Source: Thuidium tamariscinum (lineage: Eukaryota > Streptophyta > Bryopsida > Hypnales > Thuidiaceae). Taken from it: 64,000 nucleotides of DNA. The stretch lies in contig OZ019759.1 in NCBI GenBank assembly GCA_947034885.2, forward strand, positions 5,706,501 through 5,770,500, read 5' to 3'. Positions 48,790 to 60,000 of this stretch are shown here, in pieces. Every line of letters begins with the position of its first letter. Within the stretch, counting starts at the first letter, position 1. The notes under the pieces were generated by a model. It was not told where the DNA came from. It did not search any database and saw only the letters and a program-made list of their open reading frames with translations. The position numbers were made by a program, and so were the translations under genes.

Positions 48790-51146
48790 GGTAACTAAAG
48801 TTGAGTATAAAAAAAGAAATTATATTTGAAGAGCTCTCCCTGAATATCCATTTCAGTACAAAGTAGAGAACCTTCATTTCATTCGTTGAGCTTCGACTTC
48901 TGCAATGTACTGTGAAGGGGGATTTTCCAAGTAGTTGAATTCCTCGGAATTCACATGGATGACAAATTCTGCTATCAGATCCTTATTCACTGTATGAAAA
49001 AGGAACTTTCTTCTAGCTTTCACTAAGAAAATATGTACGACAGTCTTCTTAACTGAATGCAGAATGCCTCTTAAAAAAGGGAATGAGAAATTGGAAATTT
49101 TTTACCAAAAAAAACAAGAATGACACAATGACATTTCTGTTGTCGTTTATCCCCTGAAGTCAAAATAAGGATATAAAATGGCTACTACGTTAATTAACCC
49201 CTAAAGGACCAAGAGTCCCCTTGGAGGACTTCAAGAACTCGGGCAGGTACTTGTGGCTTCAATTTTTAATGAATTTTTTTGAAATTTTCACATAAGATAG
49301 AAAGAATGATTACCTCCGTGGAATTTTTTTTTAAAAATTGGTGGCCGGGAGCAAAAGTTATGCCATCTTAAACATAATTTTCGTGTCGCCGGGCAGAAAA
49401 ATAAATATAAATAAACTTTAAAATTAAAAAATTAATTTTGTTTTCTTATAGATTTTATTTTTGTCTACAAGTCAAGATTTGATTCATTCCATTTGGATTA
49501 GTAATGTGAAAGTTATGAACAATCTAGTTTTTCGAGCAATCTAAGTATCTTCTTCAAAAAATAACTTATTGGATTCATTTGTGAATGCAAATTTCAAATT
49601 TTTTCAAAAAAAATTGTTGGACAAGGTTGATTTTGTTTGCTAGAACTATCTCACCATTGGGATTATTGTGTTTCAATTCTTTCTATGAGACATATGCAAT
49701 TCAGTTTTTCTTTCAATTTTAGACCTACATCTACTTCACAGTTTTTTAAAGAATGAAAAAAAATCTGTATTTTGTGAATTTTTTTTCCTAAGTGACTAAC
49801 TCAATTTCTCAATAGAAAAAAATTTAAATTCAAGGTCTGTAGTGAAAAAAAAATTACGTAAATGGAGGACAAAGTCATTTTAATTAATTTATTAATTAAT
49901 TTTAATTTACACTTCTTCTTATTAAATTATTTTCTTGCTTTTATATGATTTTTTTAAGAATTTTTGGGCATCAATTAATTAATTCAATTTTTTCGAAATA
50001 CACAACATCAAAACATTAGTGGGGAAAATTTTAGAGAACAATTCCAGGGGATGTTGAAGACTGCACTAATTCTTCCAATGTTGAGATTTAGTATTCTATG
50101 GACATGGTTGTAATTACACTAAACGTACTCCAGAACTACAGATTGTTTATATTGAACTGTATTTCTTTAAAGCAATGAAGTACTAAAAATTGGTCAGTTG
50201 TTATTGACAGCATTTATGAATTATTTAGGGAAGTTCTCGTAATGGTTCAATGTATTGAAGAAAGTATAATGTTTGCACGCATTGTAGTTGGAAATTTAGA
50301 TTTGAAATTAATCCATATTACCACAACAACATATAGCCATTGCCAAAACGGCAGTTTCACAAAATATATTGATATAGAAAGCATTCGTTTATTATTAAAA
50401 TTGTGAAGAAACTTTCTCTAACTGAAGCAACTTCAGCATATTCAATACTTTAAAGAAATATAGTAAAAATATGTGTTTCTGTAAGCATGCTTGAAACAAT
50501 ATTGAAACAGCATTCCCTCATTTGTATGTACTGACAAAATAATAGCTTAGGTACCGAAAATGTGTAACAGCTATGATTTTGGTAAGAAATCCATGCAACA
50601 TTGATGGGGTCGTCGCAAGAAACACTTACCTTTTCTGCATCAAAACGGCTCAAGATAAGTGAGTCTCTAGAGTCATATGACCCTTTCAAATACATTTTTT
50701 TCTTTTTAAAAAAAAAGGAGAATTTAATTACCACTGACAATATTATGTCTTCCGGTATTGACACCTAAGAATTTATCTCCTAAATGTTATAGACACTTGA
50801 AAATATAATGAAAATAGCTCTTGTTCCCTTCAGTTGGTAAGAACATGAAAACAAAATTGAAAATGAGAATTGAAAATCATTTTCTTCTCCAAGTACATGT
50901 GCTCCTTTTACAACAAATTCCATCTTCGGAGAACAGAAACTCCAGTTTCTACACTTATGCTACGTCTTCCAATTTGACGACATGTGGAGGTTGAACAATA
51001 TAGTACTTTCAAACAATCTTCTTGTGGTCTGTTATAACCGTACGTGATGTTGTCCGATGCCAATTTCCAGTTTAGAATTTGCATTTTTCGGTCTTATAAT
51101 AGGCAGTCAGAAGTTCCCTTCACCAAGATGTAATGCTTCAGTAAAA
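48790..51146. other. AT-rich, one solitary TTAACCCC end
   Basis: A left end TTAACCCCTAAAGGACC at 49194-49210 continues with sequence matching the inverted right part of the element at 51625-52543 (GAGTCCCC, CCGGGCAG). No matching right end was found. No gene. Confidence 0.45.
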
Positions 51147-52897
51147 TTAACCCCTAAGCGATGAAACGACCCTTTCCTGGTCGGTCACTGAGTTCGGGCA
51201 GAATTACCGGGCCAAAGGAAAAAAAAAGTCGAATTTCATTTCCCAGTGCTAAGAAATTTGGGTTCTCTTTCGACATTTATATTCAAAACTAAGATCAGTA
51301 TGGTCCAAAAACAGTTATAGCAAAAAAAAGGAGAAATAATGCTACCTGTCAAGAATTGCTTAGTATTGAAGAACTTACTATTTTGGGGAAGCGCAGATGT
51401 TGTCGTTAGTAAAAAGTTTTTAATTTTAACAAATTCATGAGAACCACAATTTTGAGCAGTGCAAAATTTTTTCAAATCATAGTATTAGAAATTGGGTTTT
51501 CGGTGACTTCTTAAAGTTATACCTTCCAAATTGATTAGAATGTAATATATATATTTTGAGGAATTTTGATCATATGGATACTTTCTACTTCCTGTGCTTC
51601 ACTTTATCTTATTTGATGCGAATGTAACCCCTAAAGGACTGAGGCATTTTTTGGCTTGAAACCACTCAAAACTGCCATGTTTGCTACTTCTTCCCTTAAA
51701 AAAAAACAACAACAATTTTCTTAAAATCCAACCGTAGGATCTTCTAAATTACTTTTCTGAAATCATGTGGTAAAAATTTCATGAAGTTTGGCCGTACAGA
51801 TTGGAAGATAGTAGCATTGACAGTTGGAAAAAAACGTTTTTTTGAACTCTGACTTGCAATTTCAGATGACTGTGACTGCCATTTGTTGAATGTTTTTGCA
51901 CTATGGACCATGAAGTTAAAATTTTTTATTTTGAATATTGAAGTTGGGAATTAGGGGAAAAAACTTTCATAAAAAAATACTTGATTTTCATTCATTAAAA
52001 AATTGTTAAGTAGAAGTAGGTCCAAGATTGAACAAAACACTAAGTTGTTCATAACTTTAAGATGTAATTGAAAAACCATGATCCCAATGGTGACCTTATT
52101 CTTGAAAACATCCTTAACCATAATAAAAAAGAAAATCTGAAAAATGAGAAAAATTGCAATCAAAAATGAATTCTATAAGTTATTTTTTGAAGACGGTGCT
52201 TAGATTGCCCATTCTCTGTAACTTTCTCATTATTTGTCCAAATGAAATGAATCAAAGCTTCAGATGTAGAACAAAACATAATATTTGAGAATTTTAAAAC
52301 AATATATATAGATATATATATTTTGTGTTTTTTTTTCTGCCCGGCGAACTGCTTCTTGGACTTCGAATGGCATGACTTTTGCTTACAAGCACCAATTGAA
52401 ATAAAAATTACATTTCTGGAAAGCTAACATGATTTCCTATCTTCAAAGAAAGTTTCAAAAAATCATAGAAAAAATCCAGGTCACAGAAGCTTGCCCGAAA
52501 TTTCAAGAGTCCCCCGAGGGGACTCTAGTCCTTTAGGGGTTAAAAAATGTTGTGAACCTTATATTTTATAACACATTTGTATGTTGTCTTAATCTCTTCG
52601 GATTCTACAGGTTGAATACTTAGGCAAATTTTCATGAATCAATAAGAAACACAACTTTCACCAATCCCAAGAAATTTGAAATCCAAAGAATAAAAATTGT
52701 TTTTCTGGGGAATTTTTGAAGTCTTCACTCCAGACCACATTTAAAAATAATATAATTTTTTTTTCTTTCAGTGTATGCATACTTTCTCTTTTGGCGCCTT
52801 ACATTATCTTCTTTGGTAATAACTTAAATGAAGTTGTAACACTTATATTTTATAAGACATTTCTGTTTTGTCCTAACCCCTTCGGCTTTTAGGGGTT
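51147..52897. mobile_element. TTAACCCC-family element carrying a nested copy
   Basis: Left end TTAACCCCTAAGCGATGAAACGACCC, right end CTTCGGCTTTTAGGGGTT. Same subfamily as 56239-57086. It is split by the element at 51625-52543, which inserted after TTTGATGCGAATG. Confidence 0.65.
51625..52543. mobile_element. Nested TTAACCCC-family element, 919 bp
   Basis: TAACCCCTAAAGGACT at the left faces AGTCCTTTAGGGGTTA at the right, a 16-bp perfect inverted repeat. Its interior is related to the copies inside the giant transposon. Non-coding. The target duplication is not resolved. Confidence 0.75.
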
Positions 52898-54465
52898 GAG
52901 TAACTAAAATGAGTCGTGGCTTTCAGGAGTACTCAGTTCTATTTCTGTGGAACTCCGGTTCAGTGTTTGGAAAAGAATTGGGAACTGGACTTCCATATTT
53001 GTGGGATGTCAGTAGGAACAGTGTGGGACCTGCAATTTCACATAGAAAACGATGTCTGTTGCTCTTCCAAGTATCTTTTTTTTTTTTTTTTTTTTTGGAG
53101 GTCTTCCAAGTATTCAATGAGAAGACTCCAAGACTGTGGAAAAGAAGTGTCTCAGATAAATAAAAATCAAAGAACGAGGGATGACAAAAAACAGTTCACG
53201 TTGTAGGGTTCCAAACATCTGAAGGGCTTGTCATGGCCATAAGTGAATGACATACCAAAAAATAAATATAAAACAATAGTAACAGCCGTTTTACATCATC
53301 GTCTCTGTAACTTTGTCTACATACCTCTACCCATGAAACTATGGATTGAAAGCCAACGTGAATCTGTTATCCTAAACAACTGAATAAGCTGTACATCACT
53401 CATCTATCATGTGAATTATATACCATGAAACTGTGAATTCAAAGGAAGCATGAATCTTTTATCACGAACCACTGAAGAAGGTGCACATAATTGTTTCGAT
53501 ACTGACTGTGTCTCCAAGTAAAAAACGTCCTCTTCGAATCACCTTCTGGCAGGCGAACTCAATTACACTCATATTTCATTTCAGTCAGCAAGCAGCATTA
53601 CAGTCCTCTGCACTAACTTCATGACAGGAGCCTTGGAAACAAACATGTATAGAGTAAGTCAAAGTGAGTGTTTCACATTGCTTCCAATTTATTGAAATTG
53701 TAAAGGAGAATTGGGGATTGCAACAACCATACGTCAAATGTCATGTAGGATATAGTAAGAGGGAATCAGGAGTCAGGACACCTCCAAATCCAGAGCAGTC
53801 TCCGTTAGGGTTTAGGCTGGACAGAATTCCTTGTAAAAAAACTAAAAGCATGTCACCCAGTCGTTAAAACACCAGTCAGGAAGGAACTGAAAACCTAAAG
53901 ACAGGTGACTTCACGGAGATTTCGCTCTATGTTGAGCAGTATCTACTCTGCACTGTGCAAGTGCAAATAGTTACGTTTACAGTAGTGGCAAAGTGCAATC
54001 CACAGCAGTTTCCCTAAAGTTAGATGCGACATATGTGTATGAAATTTCTGTGAGAAAACAAAGTTCAGATGCACTGCCAATTCTTTTTTTAGCAGCAACT
54101 CACTTTTTGACCCGCCGGTAAAACAATCTCCTAGATTACCGTATATAGGGTTCAAGTATGGAAACCCAACACTTGGCGGCCCCTTCAGAATTCCATTTGC
54201 ATACAGAATGAATACAAATATGTAGACTTTGTACTATCATGAAATTACTAGGTAACAAAGCATGTTGAATGTGCATGGTGGTTATAAAAATAGACCAAAT
54301 TGAAAGTCCAGAGCTCTTAGTCTCAGTCCTCAAAACCTCCACAATACTGTTGTGGACTACTTCTCCTGTGTCAAGAAAAAGGAAAGCCTTCACAAAGTCA
54401 AGGAAAGGGTATTGAACTATCTACAGAACCTCCTGCAGGTGCAAAAACTAACTATCGATAATTAC
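52898..54465. other. No supportable gene
   Basis: A T18-type homopolymer at about 53077-53095. Some moderately GC-richer sequence near 53.7-54.2 kb, but no exon that I can define. Confidence 0.4.
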
Positions 54466-54472
54466 TACTTAC

Positions 54473-54956
54473 AGAAAACGACGAACTTTGTACACCAATT
54501 CTTGAACCTCCCGGAAGCCCGCTGCCGCATGTCTTCCACTCCCCGATGACTTCCACTTTCGCTGGGACCCGCATATCCTTCCACGAAAATTCGGCTTGTC
54601 AAACAACCTCGCATTGGGGATGCATCCTCCAATTACACGCCACGAAATCGTGAAGAGTGACGAGTGCAGGGCACGTGGTGCGCGGCGGCGCTTCCTTGCT
54701 GCGATGCGGCATTCCTGACACGAGTGACTTCGAAGACGTTGAAGCACGCAAGGATAAATTGCAAAGTGTCTCCCTTGAAGATGGAGTAGTAGCGCATGAA
54801 CTGCTTCCATCCTCTAGTAATTGATACATGCGGTTTATTCTTCATGTAGTAGACGTTGACTTTCATACGCCACATTTGCATGCCGTTCTGTATTTTCACT
54901 TCAACTTGCGACTTGAAGCGGTCGCCAAATTGGCGCACAAATTCCGCGGGAATAGT
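54473..54956 (-). CDS. Exon encoding a plant-type B3 DNA-binding domain, one in-frame TAA
   Basis: Acceptor CGCCAG (54957 side) to donor GTAAGT (54472-54467). The first 80 codons have the B3 pattern: TIPAEFVRQFGDRF (strand and helix 1), VEVKIQNGMQMWRMKVNVYY, HVSITRGWKQFMRYYSIFKG and DTLQFILACFNVFEVTRV. This matches the family order of target-binding strands, GW-x-x-F helix and GD turn. B3 domains are plant-lineage transcription factor domains. A TAA at 54635-54633 follows HSSRFRGV; coding-like text (LEDASPMRGCLTSRIFVEGY) continues in frame to the splice donor. A competing open frame overlaps this tail, so the tail is less certain than the domain. Confidence 0.7.
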
Positions 54957-55179
54957 CTGGCGACAAGCAAAGCAGAGTACAGAACAAGAAATTCATCAGC
55001 ATTGCTTCAAAACTCCGCCAAACAGACTTCCTTCTACAGTGGATGCCCTCCCTTCTTTGAACTCTCTAGCATGCACTGAATCTCCCACGAAAATGTATTA
55101 CGACACTCTTTTGCGATAGTTAGGAACAGAGCGTGACAATAGCACTTGGTGATGAACACCGTGGAGTACGAAAAGGAGC

Positions 55180-55794
55180 TCAGGCAGAAATGTAAGCGCA
55201 CAAACAAGGTAATGAACTGACTACGCAATTCGGTGACGACTTCGTCATCGTCCTCACGAAAGACCTCGCTGCCGCCATTGTAACAAGATAGAACTTCGCG
55301 ACACTGTACTGGGAGGAGGAAAACAGCTTCTCGCAGGAGCTTCGAAGTCGCGGAGGAGAAAGAGCGACAGAAACAGGGGAGGAATGAGCAAGTCGCGGAG
55401 GAGAAAGAGCGCCAGAAGTAGGGGAGGAATGAGCAATGTGGCTATGCCCATCCTCTGAGGCGAGGAATTATATGTGGCTGGGAATTTCCTTCCCAAATTG
55501 AAGCACTGTGCTCTCACCGTCAATTTGATGATACTTGCCCTCATTTTTTTCCAATGAATCCACTGAGTATTCATTGCGATGGATCTCCAGAGATCCAAAT
55601 AAATAAAATTTCGCGATTCTTGTTTCCCAGTGGTACAGGATGTGACATTTCCAAAATCCGAGATAATCAAGACACGCAATTTTCATCATTGGAGACCTCA
55701 CGTCGACTTGACAGGAGTAGTTCCCCGAATTCTCCCTGAACTCATTCGAGCACCACTGAACGGAATTCACTCCCGGAATTCCCCCAGAACTCAA
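55180..55794 (-). CDS. Coding-like frame upstream of the B3 exon, one in-frame TAA
   Basis: The frame (VDVRSPMMKIACLDYLGFWK and onwards) ends at a TAA at 55470-55468 after PSHI. It then stays open for 95 more codons (FLASEDGHSHIAHSSPTSGA onwards) to a TGA at 55182-55180. It contains an in-frame 45-bp tandem duplication (55345-55434). A competing frame reads REDDDEVVTELRSQFITLFV at 55256-55200. It could be the 5' part of the B3 gene or a separate gene; borders unknown. Confidence 0.35.
55345..55434. repeat. 45-bp perfect-length tandem duplication
   Basis: AAGTCGCGGAGGAGAAAGAG starts at 55345 and again at 55390. The copies differ at a few positions and keep the minus-strand frame. Confidence 0.8.
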
Positions 55795-55799
55795 CCTAT

Positions 55800-56238
55800 A
55801 CGGGTTTTATCTTCAACATATTCGAACAGCACTGGCGCATCTCGTCCTACAGAATCGTGTTTTGCAAAGGAAATAGCTGTTCGAAATTTTCAGTGCAAGA
55901 TGATCACTGTGTATGCATTGTGGAAAAATTTGGTTGTCTCGGTCCTCAAAGTATATGAGGCCGTCAGAGTTCCCCTTCTCTGTGGAGTACCTCGCTCGAA
56001 GCACCAGGGTCTCACACTGAGCCTGGGAGAGCTGTATGAGGAGGGCAAGCTTAAACAGCACGCTGAATAGGGAATTTTGGGACAAATTCTAAAAAGGAAT
56101 TTTATTTCAAAATTCAAGTGCAGGCTGCATTTGTAATGTATTAAGGGTGTACACGGAAGTTCAGTTTGAACAATGCTGTCTGTCACTAGAATTTACACAC
56201 ATTGTGAAATGTTCAATTTCTCTCAAATAATTTTCTAT
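55800..56238. other. No supportable gene
   Basis: Overlapping open frames on both strands at 55.8-56.1 kb, none with a recognisable domain or splice support. Confidence 0.35.
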
Positions 56239-57086
56239 TTAACCCCTAAGTAAGCGCTCAAACGACCATTTTCTGGTCGCTGCCAGACTTCGGGCACAAT
56301 TTTTGGACAAAAAAAAAACCTTTTTTCAAATTTTTTTATTTTCAGTTTTGAAAAAATTGGGTTTTCTTTCAACATTGATATTCAAAACTAAGATCACTAC
56401 GGTCAAACAAAAGTTATAGCAAAAAAAAGGAGAAATAGTACAAAGTGTCTAAAATTGCTTAGTGTTGAAAAACTTACTAGTTGGGGGAAGTACTGATGCT
56501 CTCATTAGTAAATAATTTTAATTTTTTAACAAATCAATAAAAACCACAATTTTGACCAATCAAAAAAAATTTCAAATTGTAAAAATAGAAATTGTATTTT
56601 TGGTGAATTTTTGAAGTTATATATTCAAAATTCATTTGAAGAGACTCTATAAAATAAAATAAAATTTTGATCATATGGATACTTTCTACTTTTTGTGCTT
56701 TACATTATCTTCTTTGATGCTAACTTCAAAAAAGCTGTAAAGCTTATATTTTATAACACATTTGTATTTTGTCTTAATCCCTTGGGCTTTATGAGGTTGA
56801 ATATTTTGCATTTTTTAACAAATCAATAAAAAACACAATTTTGACCAATAAAAAAAAATCAAATTCTAAAAATATAAATTGTATTTTTGGTGAATTTTTG
56901 AAGTTATATCTTCAAAATTCATTTAAAAATAATATATAAATTTTTTTTTCACTTTGACTGTATGGATACTTTCTACTTTTTGTGCTTTAAATTATCTTCT
57001 TTGATACTAACTTCAAAAAAGTTGTAATGCTTATATTTTATAACACATTTGTGTTCTGTCCGAACCCCTTGGGCTTTTAGGGGTTA
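56239..57086. mobile_element. TTAACCCC-family element, 848 bp, with internal duplication
   Basis: Left end TTAACCCCTAAGTAAGCGC, right end GGGCTTTTAGGGGTTA. The right half contains a roughly 290-bp tandem duplication (AACAAATCAATAAAA at about 56528 and 56818; TTTTATAACACATTTGT at about 56750 and 57036). Confidence 0.7.
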
Positions 57087-60000
57087 GAATTATCTTTTCT
57101 TCATTTCCTCCTCATACAAGGCATTAGAAATTGATTCTCTTCAGAATAGATCTGAGAATTCTGTGAAGTGCTTCAGAAATGCACTTGCATCGATGGAAAG
57201 ACATATAAAACTTATGTGGTCCTATACGGTATGGAATTCAGTGACCACTGTCCACTCAGGTGGCTTTCATGGCTTGTCCTTTAAGGGATTGTAGAGTAAT
57301 ATAATTTCTTTTTTACAGGATTCTTTCAAAACAGTTCTCACAAGAATTTCTGTTGAAGTACACATGTTCAAAATGTTTGATTGACATGGAAGTAGTTACT
57401 TTTCATTTCTTTTACTGAGGTTTCATTTAATTACTATAACACGTTATGTCTCATACATTTTTAAAGAAGATATAGTTTTACATGTTTATCATTGGTCATG
57501 CATGTGCAATGCCAATTCATAGAGTTCAGTGATTATGCAGGAATACTGCTGAACCTAACATGCAAATTGGTATAAAGTTGAGGATATTAAGAGGAGAGCA
57601 CAACATGGCAAACAAACAGTGCACTTGGAACAGGAAGCCAATTGTGGTCAATTCATGAGAGCGCCCCACACCCAGAAGCCCCAGAGGCCACACTTTGAGG
57701 TGTCACTGTGTGCTGTGACTCTTAGAAACGACAGAGCAGCACATTAATCCCACTTAGAATGGATGAGAATATGGATGATTCGTTCAGTTGTACACTCTGT
57801 CGATCTGCATTGCTTGATCTATGGAACTTCCCATTTTCCACTGCAAAGTTCAGAGTACGGTAACAGTACCAGGATTTCAACATTATTATTATTATTATTA
57901 TTATTTTAATTTTACAAAATATCTTTATAACCATGAAACCAAATTTCATGCTAAGTGTGAATAGTGGATTTCAGTAGGTGTTTCACTGGATGTCAACTGC
58001 ATGACAAAGACCAAAACATCGATTTATAATACCTATCCCTTATGAATTCATAAGCCTTTTTTTTCATTAAAGTGTTATCTTTTTGGAAGACATTTTTTTT
58101 CTGTACGACAGAAATGACAATTTCAATTAGAATCCTTCGTATGTCCTGCACTTCACTGTAGGATTTCAATTTCTTAGACTTCATTTTACGTAATTTAACA
58201 TACAGTGTGAAGGAATAACGAAATAAGAGCATGTACCTTGAGAATGGAGAATGTACAATGCATCGAATATAGCTTACATTATTCAATATTTGTGTTTGAA
58301 ATCGAAGAGAACGTTGCGATGTCAATGTGACTTTATTACTGAAGTGATATTTTAATTTAATTAAAATTCATTTTCATCATAAATACAATTACATTTTTTT
58401 TTCTTAAAGTTTTTAGATGAAAGCAGGTTTCCGAATGTTCACTTATAAAGTTAACAACTTCATTGTTACCTCAATTTCTTGAAAGCTTTCCTATGATTTT
58501 CTTTTGTGTTTTTTTTGGTGTACACGAATTCACATGAAAGAGACATTTCTATAGGTTTATTTTGATATTTCTATTTCTTTTTTTAATTTAATCCTACTTT
58601 GACCTTGTATATATATTTAAATAAAGGGTGCACAACTTCTACAATCAGTACTCTTATTGAAAAAGAACTACCATATTCAAATTTCTTTTTTACATGTATG
58701 TGTTAAAAATGTGTGTGTAATTAATGAATAGAGAAATGAATTTTGATGGGTCAAATCACACTGTAATGTACCACAAAAGGGATCAGACACACCAAAATCT
58801 GCAATGTAACTTCTTTCAATCTATTGTTTTCTAATGCTAATCTACTAATTTAGATACTTTAGTCCTTTTTGATTAGAACTTCAAGTCATGTTAAGACTAA
58901 TAGTATTTTATTCTTAAAAAAAAAAAATTCTTTACTAAAAATCCAATTGTACTTGAATTGTCAATGCGTCAGCTTTTTAAATGGACAAAAAGGAGTCTAA
59001 TTTCTAATGAATTATAATGTGATTGAATCCAAAAAAGTCATATATGTATATATTCATATGATAGAGTAGAAAAGGACATTTTTGACACAAATTGATTATA
59101 TTTTATTTTCTATAATATTCAAAAGTAAGAAGTTTTGAACGTTTTTTTCAATACATAAAATAATCCAAATGATGATTGTGTTAGAACAAAAAGTGTATAT
59201 ATTATTGACATCTAGGTCTCTATATTATTATTTTTTGAAATTAAATGTTTAATTTTATTCTTAGAACAAATTAATACTTTGTCAATAATCAATTAATTGA
59301 TTAAAAATTATAATATTTTTAGTTTAAGAATAATTTTCATAAAATTCTTTTTTATAACTATATACTTGATAAGAATAAAAAATTCTGATAAAAAATCCTT
59401 TTTAAGTGCTATATTGTAAAAAAATTCCTAAATTTAGCTTGATTTACATCTATTTAAGGATTTTTTTCATGAATTTTTTTTTCAAAATCATCGAAAAAAT
59501 CCATAGCAATACTATCCATCTATTATTTTCTTTTTAAAATGACAACATCAAAGTAATTTAAAGCTTTGAGACTTAAAAAAAGGACTCTAGTCATGTCCTA
59601 GTAAAGTAATGCCTTTGGTACCTTTCAGTGTGATTTGACCCTGATATCATGTTTTTATTCCTTGCTTTAAAAGCTTTCCCTTTTCCCTAAGTTTTATGTT
59701 TTCTCCTCGCCATTCCCCCTTCCCGAAACCATCTTCTTGCCTTTTTCAGTGGAAATAGGCCCCCACATACACTGCAACACACTGCACACGCACACCCCAT
59801 AAAAATAGGCACTCAACCTTTAAGAAAAATAGGCCCCTTTGAGTTATTTGTGAAGTCCCCCCACATAAGGCATGACTTCCTTTCAAGTGGAGAAGGACAT
59901 TTCAGTTGAAATGTACAACTTTTTTGCAAGAAATTATTGTGACACACTTTAAAAGCGGTGACGGAACTTGAGTAGGCACCGTTTTCATGGAAATACATGA

